Shown: positions 53,034-61,057 of the stretch, piece by piece | How the letters are laid out: every line of letters starts with the position of its first letter | Position numbering within the stretch: position 1 is the stretch's first letter | Assembly (NCBI GenBank): GCA_022825705.1 | Contig: JAJDWH010000032.1 | Coordinates: 110,262 to 174,261, forward strand | DNA length: 64,000 nt | Reading direction: 5' to 3' | Source of the DNA: Alphaproteobacteria bacterium | GTDB taxonomy: Bacteria > Pseudomonadota > Alphaproteobacteria > TMED109 | Program-made: the position numbers and the translations under genes | Notes under the pieces: model-generated | Database searches by the model: none | What the model saw: only the letters and a program-made list of their open reading frames with translations | Told to the model about the DNA's origin: nothing

Positions 53034-53533
53034 GTGTCGTGGAGACCCTGGTATCCGACACGTCTGTCCTGATTGATCTTGACCGCGGAACCCTTGTCGA
53101 AGCCACGTTCCGCCTGCCGTTCGAGTTTACCGTTCCTGACCTGCTTTATGAGCGTGAGCTCAAAGAACATGGCGGGCCGGATTTCGTCAGGCTGGGGCTG
53201 CGCATCGCCGAGTTGGATGGCGACGGGGTCTCGCTTGCACTGGGATACCGTCGCAAGCGGAGACCGCTGTCTCTCCCGGACAGCTTCGCCCTCGCCCTAG
53301 CGAAGACAAACGCGTGGACGCTGCTATCCGGGGACCGGGAGTTGCGCGAGCTCGCAGAGGAAGAGGAGGTCCGATGCCACGGAGTGCTGTGGCTGCTCGA
53401 CCAGATGCTCGAGCAGCGCGTCATCGACTTGGACGACTTGCGTGCTGGACTCGGCAAGATTGCCGCCCATCCGCGATGCCGGCTTCCCAAGTCGGAGATC
53501 CGTAAGCGGCTTCTCGCCTATTCCGTTCGCTGA
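53030..53533 (+). CDS. PIN-domain protein, possible toxin
   Basis: 167 aa from a TTG at 53030 that shares TTGA with the upstream stop; a GTG at 53039 with AGGAG 10 nt before it is an equally good start (164 aa). The PIN fold acids are visible: VSDTSVLIDL (first Asp), LPDSFALALA (middle Asp) and LLSGDRELRELAEEEEV (third Asp). PIN proteins are Mg-dependent ribonucleases and often toxins. This COG2856-PIN pairing, in which the upstream XRE-peptidase would control or neutralise the nuclease, is seen in other bacterial islands. Activity is inferred. Confidence 0.8.
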   Translation: MSVVETLVSDTSVLIDLDRGTLVEATFRLPFEFTVPDLLYERELKEHGGPDFVRLGLRIAELDGDGVSLALGYRRKRRPLSLPDSFALALAKTNAWTLLSGDRELRELAEEEEVRCHGVLWLLDQMLEQRVIDLDDLRAGLGKIAAHPRCRLPKSEIRKRLLAYSVR

Positions 53534-53639
53534 CCCGTTCGGTAGGTCATTTCCGGAGACCCATGGCATGGCAAGGCTTAGCGTCAGGAACAGGCTCTGC
53601 TTTGAGAACGGTCGAACACGCCAGACGCCGCCGCTGCAA

Positions 53640-54506
53640 TCAGTTGGCAATCCCAAACAGTGATGTGGCACGCCTTGTATTCATCATCGCTCGGACGGAA
53701 GGGTCGTCGGGAGCCTCAACGAACTGGCTCGCGGCATCGAGAACTACCGGTAGCAGATCCAAGTCGCCAACCGTATTCAGGAAGATCTGCGGCTTGGCCA
53801 GCACCCAGTGCACAGCTTGCTCAATGTCATATGGATCTTCGAAGGGCTGGTACCACGTGTTGCGATTGGGATCCGTGACCGCCCAGGGGCCGCGCGCGAT
53901 CGACTTGATGGTTTGCACGGCAACGTCCCGTTCGTCGCAGAGTTTGCAAAGCGTTTCGAAGTCCTCGCGATAGCGCGCGTTCTCGTGCATCACGAAATTC
54001 CACGGCAGAAGGACCGAATCGAAATCGAACCGTTGGAGGCTCTTGTGGTGCATCGCCGGGATCGTCCAGCCATGGCCGGTGACGCCGATGAAGCGTGTCA
54101 GGCCTTCCTCACGGGCCTCGACCACCGCCTCGAGGGCACCTTGCGGGCCCATCGCGGTTTCCCACTCGTCGGGATGGCCCAAGGAGTGAAGTTGCAGCAA
54201 GTCAACGGAGTCCACACGGAGGCGTTCCAGTGAGCGCCGGATTTCGTCCCGCGCAGCCACATAGGTGCGCTGGCCGGTCTTGGTGGCCAGAAAGAACCGA
54301 CAACGGTGTTCGCGCATCCACGGTCCGATCCGGAGTTCCGCATCGCCGTAGCGGGGCGCCGTGTCGATGTGGTTGACGCCGAACTCCAGCAACAATTCAA
54401 GCGCGCGGTCGGCGCGGGCCTGGGTCACATTTTTGAGCGCGGCCGCCCCGAAGATCGTGACGGTGCTTTGGTGGCCTGTGCGGCCGAATCGACGCGTTTC
54501 GATCAT
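53640..54506 (-). CDS. Aldo/keto reductase
   Basis: 288 aa TIM-barrel oxidoreductase. The catalytic tetrad is visible: Asp and Tyr in [12 protein letters not shown], Lys in FLATKTGQ and His in [14 protein letters not shown]-binding segments follow (GVTGHGW, then the C-terminal [18 protein letters not shown]). The [18 protein letters not shown] head is that of the AKR group with broad aldehyde or ketone specificity. It lies between the PIN gene and hypothetical genes without an operon partner. The metabolite is unknown. Confidence 0.88.
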   Translation of the reverse strand: MIETRRFGRTGHQSTVTIFGAAALKNVTQARADRALELLLEFGVNHIDTAPRYGDAELRIGPWMREHRCRFFLATKTGQRTYVAARDEIRRSLERLRVDSVDLLQLHSLGHPDEWETAMGPQGALEAVVEAREEGLTRFIGVTGHGWTIPAMHHKSLQRFDFDSVLLPWNFVMHENARYREDFETLCKLCDERDVAVQTIKSIARGPWAVTDPNRNTWYQPFEDPYDIEQAVHWVLAKPQIFLNTVGDLDLLPVVLDAASQFVEAPDDPSVRAMMNTRRATSLFGIAN

Positions 54507-54672
54507 GTCGGCAAGCTTTCATGTTCCCGCTATTGGCCGCGAAGAATGAGAGCCGGAACTCTACGGCCCTGCACCGGAGGGCGATGATAGGCGCCTGACA
54601 AGAACTTTGACGCCAGTGGAAGGCGATCTTTGGGTCGAACTCGACGGCCCGGTCAAGAAGCCGGTAACCTGC

Positions 54673-55389
54673 CTACGGTGACATCTCTTTGATAATGGAG
54701 AGGGATCGCCCGGCCTGTTGGTGTCTTCCCGAACGGCGTGTGGGGCGGCTGGATCTGTGATACAGGCGGATCACTGATAGATGCGCGAATGACCCGCTGT
54801 CCAAGTGAGACCACAGGGATTTCTCGTTGACCGCCAACGGTGAGGGCCAAAATGCCAAGTACCAGTCAGTTGTTCCTTCCGCGCGCCCTGCCTTGTTCAA
54901 CAGTCTTTCCACTTGGCTAACGCGAGTTCGCACATACGTGTCGGCTCCTGCTGGCGTCAGCTGGCTGATCCCCGCAGCAAATATCTTGATATCGCTCGAC
55001 ACAACCAAGAGTTTCCCCAGATCTTTGAAGAACTCGCGTCCGCTCGTCTGACTTTCGCATTCGATCGCACAATGAACCTTTATGGGCACCCCATCGTTCA
55101 TGCCGTCGTCAACACTCGTTGTTTCCCACCACACACCGTCCAGCAGCCATTCACCGGGATGACGTGTGCCCGCGTCATCGACACACACGAATCTGGGGCA
55201 CAGCTCCCCACCCGGATTGATCAGCTGATCAATCTCCTTGCATGCGTCAGAAAGGAAACGCGCCGATCTATCAGAATTAGAAATTGGCTCACCGTTTTTC
55301 TTCTTGCCCGTCGTTTTGGCCCAACGGCGGCTGGTGGCTAGTGCGCGATTTAGGCCTATAGACACTTCGTTCGCGTGGAGTTTGCTCAT
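54673..55389 (-). CDS. Hypothetical protein, possible nuclease-like fold
   Basis: 238 aa from the ATG at 55389 (the frame is open to 55473). I do not recognise a named family. The middle has PGEWLLDGVWWETTSVDD and VHCAIECESQTSGREFFKDL, GKLLVVSSDIKIFAAGI, an arrangement (Asp in a beta strand, then Glu-x-Glu in the next strand) that recalls PD-(D/E)xK-like nucleases of hypothetical defence proteins. The last 30 residues are Arg/Ser-rich without structure. It is divergent from the broken gene at 55548, which has its own D/ExK pattern. Function unknown; the nuclease idea is weak inference. Confidence 0.55.
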   Translation of the reverse strand: MSKLHANEVSIGLNRALATSRRWAKTTGKKKNGEPISNSDRSARFLSDACKEIDQLINPGGELCPRFVCVDDAGTRHPGEWLLDGVWWETTSVDDGMNDGVPIKVHCAIECESQTSGREFFKDLGKLLVVSSDIKIFAAGISQLTPAGADTYVRTRVSQVERLLNKAGRAEGTTDWYLAFWPSPLAVNEKSLWSHLDSGSFAHLSVIRLYHRSSRPTRRSGRHQQAGRSLSIIKEMSP

Positions 55390-55547
55390 TGCTGGCCTGT
55401 ACTCGCGATCATCAGTCACGCTTCGTGCAGCGTCGTACCAAAGCTGCACCCGGCACAGCGTAATGCCTATCAAGCCGAAAAGCTGGAGTCGTCACAAGGA
55501 AGGATGGTACACCTTCCATCCGTCAGACGCTGGAGGCTGAAAGTGCG

Positions 55548-56274
55548 ATGCCGCGACGAGAACGACCACCCACCACGAGTCGCAGCGAACATTGGCTTCG
55601 TGTTGCCGTGAATGATGCCTCGGCATTCACTAACGAGAAAATCAGAAGAGCGTTCAGATGGAATGATCGAGAATCGATCGAGTGGAAATCGCCCGTAAAG
55701 TCAGACCACTATGCCGAATACTACGACCAATCGTTCGTCAAGCGGCTTGGGATAAATCAGCTCTCGACTGCGCTCAATGAATTCTGGCCGCCAAGCGGAC
55801 CACGGTGGGACGGTCTTGCCAGAACGTCGTCGGGCAAGATCCTGCTGGTCGAGGCCAAGGCTTATATCGAGGAGGCGGTCGATTTTGGATCCAAGGCTGG
55901 AGAGGCCTCTCGCGAGAAAATACGCCTTGCACTGGAGCACTCTAAGCAGGCCTTCAGGGCCAAGGCGGATGCCAATTGGGAATCTCCATTTTATCAATAT
56001 GCCAATCGTCTGGCTCATCTTCACTTCCTGGTCTCAGCAAATTCGCTCGACGCCTATCTCGCATTCATATATTTCGCGAATGCACCGGACGTGCCATCAC
56101 CCTGCACCTCGCACCTCGGAGGAGTGGAACGGAGCTCGGAGGTTGACGGAAAGGTGTCTGGGTCTGAGCAGTCATGCCTACTCCAACCGGATTTCTACCG
56201 TCGTGATTGATGTGCCAGAAATGAGTACGTCGTTCTCGCTCCAGGGGCGCAGAAAAGTAGATGGCGGAAGGTAG
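55548..56274 (+). pseudogene. Frameshifted PD-(D/E)xK-like hypothetical gene
   Basis: The frame from ATG 55548 stays in character up to FANAPDVPSPCTS, then becomes nonsense and stops at 56210. The +1 frame continues sensibly (EEWNGARRLTERCLGLSS, STVVIDVPEM) to a stop at 56274. The break coincides with a perfect 7-bp tandem duplication, CACCTCG at 56105-56111 and again at 56112-56118; removing one copy restores a single reading frame of about 239 aa. Family-like features before the break are WDGLARTSSGKILLVEAKAY (Asp, then Glu-x-Lys) and YQYANRLAHLHFL, suggesting a restriction-endonuclease-like fold. A sequencing error is possible, but an exact duplication is a common natural mutation. Confidence 0.65.
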
Positions 56275-56878
56275 CGAAGTTCGCCAAACAGGACGCGGCT
56301 GACAACGGCCTGTTCTCTGGCGCCAGCCGGTAGGACCGCAGGTAGTACCCGCGCCCTTCCGCTTGGAACCTGACCAGGACGGAGCTCGCGCCGCGGCCAC
56401 GGAGCGCCGTCCTGAGGCCTTCGCGGGCCCGCTGCCCGGGCGGTTACGTCGGGTGTTTCTGCATCCGGTGGTTCCTGTGGGTTGTACTCGCGCTGGTATC
56501 TGGCAGGGCAGACAGGATCTGCACGTTAGTGCCTATGTGCTGCCGCACGCCCCGGTGGCCCAGCAAGACGGATCGAACTGCGCTGCCGCTTGCGATACGC
56601 TCCATGGCGGATCGTGAAACCGACGCCGGTGACCTTGCCCGCAGCTTGGGGATCATGACGACAACCTTCTAGATGTACGTCAACGGTGACGGGACAGTGA
56701 AAGCGCCTGGCCAGAAGTTGCCTGAGGCAAAGGGCGTGTGATGGGGCCTGTGGTCATACCTCTGGGACACCGACGTTGGGGACAGACTCCGAGTTGTGCT
56801 TGAACGTCTCCCGTATTGGGCCAACGTCGCAGTCTCGGCTCCCTGCTAGACGGATACCATAGGAATCTCGCTTAGAGT
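56275..56878. other. Intergenic region without recognisable genes
   Basis: 604 bp after the broken gene. Short open frames on both strands have no family features or convincing starts. It may be decayed island sequence. No inverted terminal repeats or transposase fragments were recognised. Confidence 0.45.
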
Positions 56879-57184
56879 TCAGAGATAATTGTAATCAGAC
56901 AATCGTTTGCGACAGATTTCGCGTTCCTCGGCAGTAAAGAGTTCGTGCCATCGCGTGTTTTCGTGTACGACAGCCTCGACACTCAATTCCAGCTTTCTCA
57001 TTTGCCATAGCCGGGTATAGCCGTCAGAAACCTCTGGGGAATTGATGAGTCGCTTCGCGGTCTCCAAGCCTCCATGTTTGCTGAGCATTTGCAGGAACAG
57101 GCTGGGTCGATACCCAGCGGCTTGGGATTGTTTGGCAATGTTGAGCATGGCGCTATGGAAGTCACGCTCGATAGGCTTCATCAT
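56879..57184 (-). CDS. Conserved hypothetical protein, small helical
   Basis: About 101 aa from the ATG at 57184 (a second ATG at 57181); the frame is open to 57403 but the extension has no family sequence. The content (FHSAMLNIAKQSQAAGYRPS, FLQMLSKHGGLETAKRLINS, LWQMRKLELSVEAVVHENTR, WHELFTAEEREICRKRL) matches in style a small all-helical protein often seen as hypothetical in proteobacterial accessory regions. No catalytic motif is visible. It lies alone before the helicase gene, on the opposite strand. Function unknown. Confidence 0.7.
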   Translation of the reverse strand: MMKPIERDFHSAMLNIAKQSQAAGYRPSLFLQMLSKHGGLETAKRLINSPEVSDGYTRLWQMRKLELSVEAVVHENTRWHELFTAEEREICRKRLSDYNYL

Positions 57185-57685
57185 TCGTCTCCGGGTACCG
57201 GCGCGCGGATGTGCGAGCATCCCGTCACGCCGGCTCGCCCGGATGCTGCCACAGGCAGTGCGGCAGCGCACGGATTCGCTCCGCTCCGCTGCCATTTGGC
57301 TGGCACTTGAGCACGCCGACACAGGCGGTGAACGCAAGGTAAAGGCCATCGGCATCCGGCTAGTAGTGAGCTTCGTCACGGGTCCATCGATCTCCGCGAT
57401 CAAAGAACACGTTGCGCATGGTTCTTCCGTCAGCCACTGAAGCTGTGATCATAATGCGCGCGGATTCGCGACGAGTGGGGGCGGCCGAATTTCGCCCCGC
57501 GTGATGTGATGGCGTATTCAGAAAATCCTGCAGAGAACGGTCCGAGACGGTTTCTGACTGACGGCAACATTCAGGGGGCCAGTGCCAGCTTTCATTCGTG
57601 GTTCGTGTCGTCAGTCGCTGCGTCCGTATATTGACCCGCGTTCTTACGAGATCAACACTCTACCCACTGGCATTAAGGACATGGC
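57185..57685. other. Divergent intergenic region before the helicase gene
   Basis: 501 bp with no credible gene. It should hold the promoter of the helicase-methyltransferase pair; GTATATTGACC around 57630 is AT-richer, but no full -35/-10 pair is convincing. A TAAGGA ribosome-binding site lies about 8 nt before the ATG at 57686. Confidence 0.45.
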
Positions 57686-60600
57686 ATGACGCGTACGCCC
57701 GACTGTCCCGGCCCTGACAACAACCTTCCCGGGCCACTACCGCAGGGCCCGCTTTCTCCCAATCTGGAGGTCGTTGTCGACAATCAGGAGCGCCGGGTGG
57801 TGGATTTTCTGCGTCACAGCATTGACCCTGGGGCAAACTTGTCTGTCGTTTCGGCCTACTTCACGATCTACGCCTATCAAGCGCTGCGGGAAGCTTTGAA
57901 GGAAGCTGGGTCCATGCGCTTTCTCTATGGTGAGCCCACGGCGCTCGCCGCCCCGGACCCGAGCGAAGGCGACGGGAAGTCCTTCCGGCTGAACGAAGAC
58001 GGCGGTATGGCGCTGACACAAGCGCTTGCTCAGAAACCGTTGGCACGCGCTTGCGCCGCCTGGATTCGAGAAAAAGTTGATATCCGAACGATCAAACGCG
58101 CGAATTTCCTCCACGGCAAGCTCTACCACATCGGTCGGGCGCACGGCGCTTCAGCTTTAGTCGGGAGTTCCAACTTCACCTTACGAGGGCTCGGCGTTGG
58201 TGCTGCTCCCAATGTCGAGCTCAACCTGGATGTGCGCCGTGAAGAGGATCGCGCAGCACTACTCGAATGGTTCGATGCTTTGTGGCGCAATGAAGATCTT
58301 ACTCGCGATGCCAAGGCCGATGTGCTCGCTGCGCTTGATCGCTTGAGCCGGCCGCAGTCACCGCAGCTGGTCTATTACAAGACCCTCTTTCATGTCTTCG
58401 AGGACTCGCTCAAAAGGTACGCGGACCGGGACGATTTGCTCTCCGACTCCCATCTTTATGACACGGAGATCTGGAAGGCTCTTTATGCGTTTCAAAAGCA
58501 CGGTGCGACCAGCGCGATCAACCGCCTGCTGCGGTACAACGGCTGCATCATCGCCGACAGTGTGGGCCTAGGGAAGACTTGGACGGCACTGGCTGTCATC
58601 AAATTCTTCCAATTGCGCAACGAGCGGGTTTTGGTCCTCTGTCCGAAGCGCCTTGAGGGCAATTGGGTTCGTTACACCGCCGCGGCAGCGTCGCGTAACA
58701 ATCCTTTTGAGAAGGACCGCTTGGACTACGTGGTCCGTGCCCACACAGATCTAAGCCGTTACGAGGGTTGGGCGGGCGCGGTCGATCTCGCCCAATTCGA
58801 CTGGGGAATGTTCAGTTTGATCGTCATTGACGAATCGCACAACTTCCGCAACGAAGGCCGGGACCGGCGGGATGCCGCAGGCAATCTCATCAGGCGCAGC
58901 CGGTACAACCGGCTGCTCGAAGAAGCGCTGAAACGCGGAGCCCGAACCAAGGTGCTCATGCTGTCCGCGACACCGGTCAATACGAGTTTGCGTGATCTTC
59001 GGAACCAGATCTACCTGATGACTGAAAGGCGCGAGGATGTGTTCCGGAAAGAACTCGGGATCGGCAGCATTCAGTCGATGTTCGGCGTCGCACAACGCCA
59101 GTTCCAGCAGTGGGAAACCACACGACACGCTGGGCGACCTCCGAACAAGGCCGACTTGCTCGACAAGCTCGGCGCGGACTTTCTGACGTTGCTCGATGCA
59201 GTGTCGTTCGCCCGCTCGCGCGAGCATGTACGTCGGTACTACCCCGAAGTGACGAAAGCCATAGGCGGGTTTCCGCAGCGAGCCCGGCCGCAAAACCTGT
59301 CTCCCGCTACGGACAGCAAAAGCGAGCTGTCTTATGACGAACTGCATGAGAGCATCGGTGCACTCCAGCTCGCGCTGTACATGCCGTCGCAATACCTGAA
59401 GGACACGTCCACCTTGGACGAGGAGAAAACGGCGCTCCATTTTGATCAACGCGACAGGGAGCGCTTCCTTATCGGTATGATGCGCGTGAACTTGTTGAAG
59501 CGTCTTGAAAGCTCAGTACATGCTTTCACGCTGACGCTAGGCCGTATTCTTGACAAGATGGATGCTCTCGATCGCATGATCGAGGAATGGCGGGAACGCG
59601 GTGGCTCGGCGGCGATAGACACGCGTCCGGACGAGGACGAAGAGGACGAGGAGTTTGCGATCGGAAAGGGGCGGCGTTACCGGCTCGACGAGCTCAACGT
59701 TGACAATTGGCAACGAGACATTCGCAAGGATCGAAAGGTCTTTGCGGCCTTGCATCGCCGTGCGCAGCAGGTCACCGTCGATCGTGATGCCAAGGTCGCA
59801 GAACTGAAACGACTCTTGCGGCGCAAAGTGGAAGAAGCGCCGGTTGATAAGGACGGGCGCCCCAACCGGAAGGCGCTCGTATTCACGACCTTCGCTGATA
59901 CCGCGCGCTACTTGTACGGCCATCTTGAGCAATGGTCACGTAAGGAACTTGATATTCATATTGCCTTGGTTACCGGCGGCGACGGCAACCAGAGCACTGC
60001 GGGGACATCACGGCTCGTCGACATTTTGGCCCGGTTTGCCCCGCAGGCTCAGCAGGCAGACGTGGAGGATGACCAGATTGATCTCGTTATCGCGACCGAC
60101 TGCTTGTCGGAAGGTCAGAACCTTCAAGACTGCGATTTGGTGGTCAACTACGACATCCATTGGAATCCAGTGCGCTTGATGCAGCGATTTGGAAGGATCG
60201 ACCGATTGGGGAGTCGTAGCCGACGGGTCGCCATGATCAATTTCTGGCCTACTGCCGACCTTGACCGGTACCTCGACTTGAAAAACCGGGTCGAAGCACG
60301 CATGGCACTTGCCGACGCCGCGGCCACTGGTCTGGACGACCCTCTCAATACAGAGCAGCGTACCGAGGACGATCGTCGAGGAGACGCGCAACTGGAACTT
60401 GCGTTCCGTGACCGGCAGCTGGCCCGCATGCGTGACGAAATTCTCGATCTCGAAGAAGCGGACGATGGAATCAGTCTAAATGATCTGACACTGGATGATT
60501 TCGTAGCGGATCTACTCCAATTCATCCAGCGAAATCGCGCCGCACTCGAAGCTGCGCCGTTTGGCATTCACGCCGTCGTCGAGGACACTCGAGGGGATGT

Positions 60601-61057
60601 CTCGGATGGTTCGTCCGATTCGGTGCGCCCCGGCGCAATCTTCTGCCTGAGGCGCAAAGGGGACCCGGCCGAAAGAACTCCGAATCGGCTCTGGCCTTAC
60701 TTCCTGGTGTATGTCCGGGATGACGGCAGTGTCCGCTACACCTTCCAGCAGGCTCGCAGATGCTTGGCCCTGTTCCAGGCGCTGGCTGCCGGGAGCTCAG
60801 ACGCGGCTCTGGCGTTGGAGGACGCTTTTGATCAGGAAACAGAGCACGGTCAACGTATGGACAAGTACGATGCCATGCTCGCGGCGGCGCTCCGCAGCAT
60901 TTCCGGCACCTTCCGGGCTGCGCAACTTGCGTCGTTGACGCGAAGCCGCGGCGCTGTCTTGACGGAGAATCCACCGATCTCCGATCTAGCGGGTGATTTC
61001 ACCTTGGTGACGTGGCTGGTCATCGCGAAGAAGGAGACCGCCAAACACCGTGGCTGA
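57686..61057 (+). CDS. SNF2-family helicase with PLD-like N-terminal domain
   Basis: 1123 aa. Residues about 30-215 form a phospholipase D-like domain with HGKLYHIG (His143, Lys145) and GSSNFTLRG; the usual Asp of HxKxxxxD is Gly here. A superfamily 2 (SNF2/HepA-type) helicase follows: Walker A in DSVGLGKTWTALAV (about 291-304), DESH box at 382-385, MLSATPVNT, and near the end of the ATPase core a LSEGQNLQDCD segment and the motif VI run QRFGRIDRLGSRSRRV. The C-terminal 250 residues are of unknown fold. It probably moves on DNA and serves a restriction or defence function with the overlapping methyltransferase gene (8-bp overlap). Confidence 0.85.
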   Translation: MTRTPDCPGPDNNLPGPLPQGPLSPNLEVVVDNQERRVVDFLRHSIDPGANLSVVSAYFTIYAYQALREALKEAGSMRFLYGEPTALAAPDPSEGDGKSFRLNEDGGMALTQALAQKPLARACAAWIREKVDIRTIKRANFLHGKLYHIGRAHGASALVGSSNFTLRGLGVGAAPNVELNLDVRREEDRAALLEWFDALWRNEDLTRDAKADVLAALDRLSRPQSPQLVYYKTLFHVFEDSLKRYADRDDLLSDSHLYDTEIWKALYAFQKHGATSAINRLLRYNGCIIADSVGLGKTWTALAVIKFFQLRNERVLVLCPKRLEGNWVRYTAAAASRNNPFEKDRLDYVVRAHTDLSRYEGWAGAVDLAQFDWGMFSLIVIDESHNFRNEGRDRRDAAGNLIRRSRYNRLLEEALKRGARTKVLMLSATPVNTSLRDLRNQIYLMTERREDVFRKELGIGSIQSMFGVAQRQFQQWETTRHAGRPPNKADLLDKLGADFLTLLDAVSFARSREHVRRYYPEVTKAIGGFPQRARPQNLSPATDSKSELSYDELHESIGALQLALYMPSQYLKDTSTLDEEKTALHFDQRDRERFLIGMMRVNLLKRLESSVHAFTLTLGRILDKMDALDRMIEEWRERGGSAAIDTRPDEDEEDEEFAIGKGRRYRLDELNVDNWQRDIRKDRKVFAALHRRAQQVTVDRDAKVAELKRLLRRKVEEAPVDKDGRPNRKALVFTTFADTARYLYGHLEQWSRKELDIHIALVTGGDGNQSTAGTSRLVDILARFAPQAQQADVEDDQIDLVIATDCLSEGQNLQDCDLVVNYDIHWNPVRLMQRFGRIDRLGSRSRRVAMINFWPTADLDRYLDLKNRVEARMALADAAATGLDDPLNTEQRTEDDRRGDAQLELAFRDRQLARMRDEILDLEEADDGISLNDLTLDDFVADLLQFIQRNRAALEAAPFGIHAVVEDTRGDVSDGSSDSVRPGAIFCLRRKGDPAERTPNRLWPYFLVYVRDDGSVRYTFQQARRCLALFQALAAGSSDAALALEDAFDQETEHGQRMDKYDAMLAAALRSISGTFRAAQLASLTRSRGAVLTENPPISDLAGDFTLVTWLVIAKKETAKHRG

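Noticed and set aside
57686..61057. Assignment as DISARM DrmD
   Set aside because: The PLD domain is fused and DrmA, DrmB and DrmC are not visible; only SNF2 plus methylase is shared.
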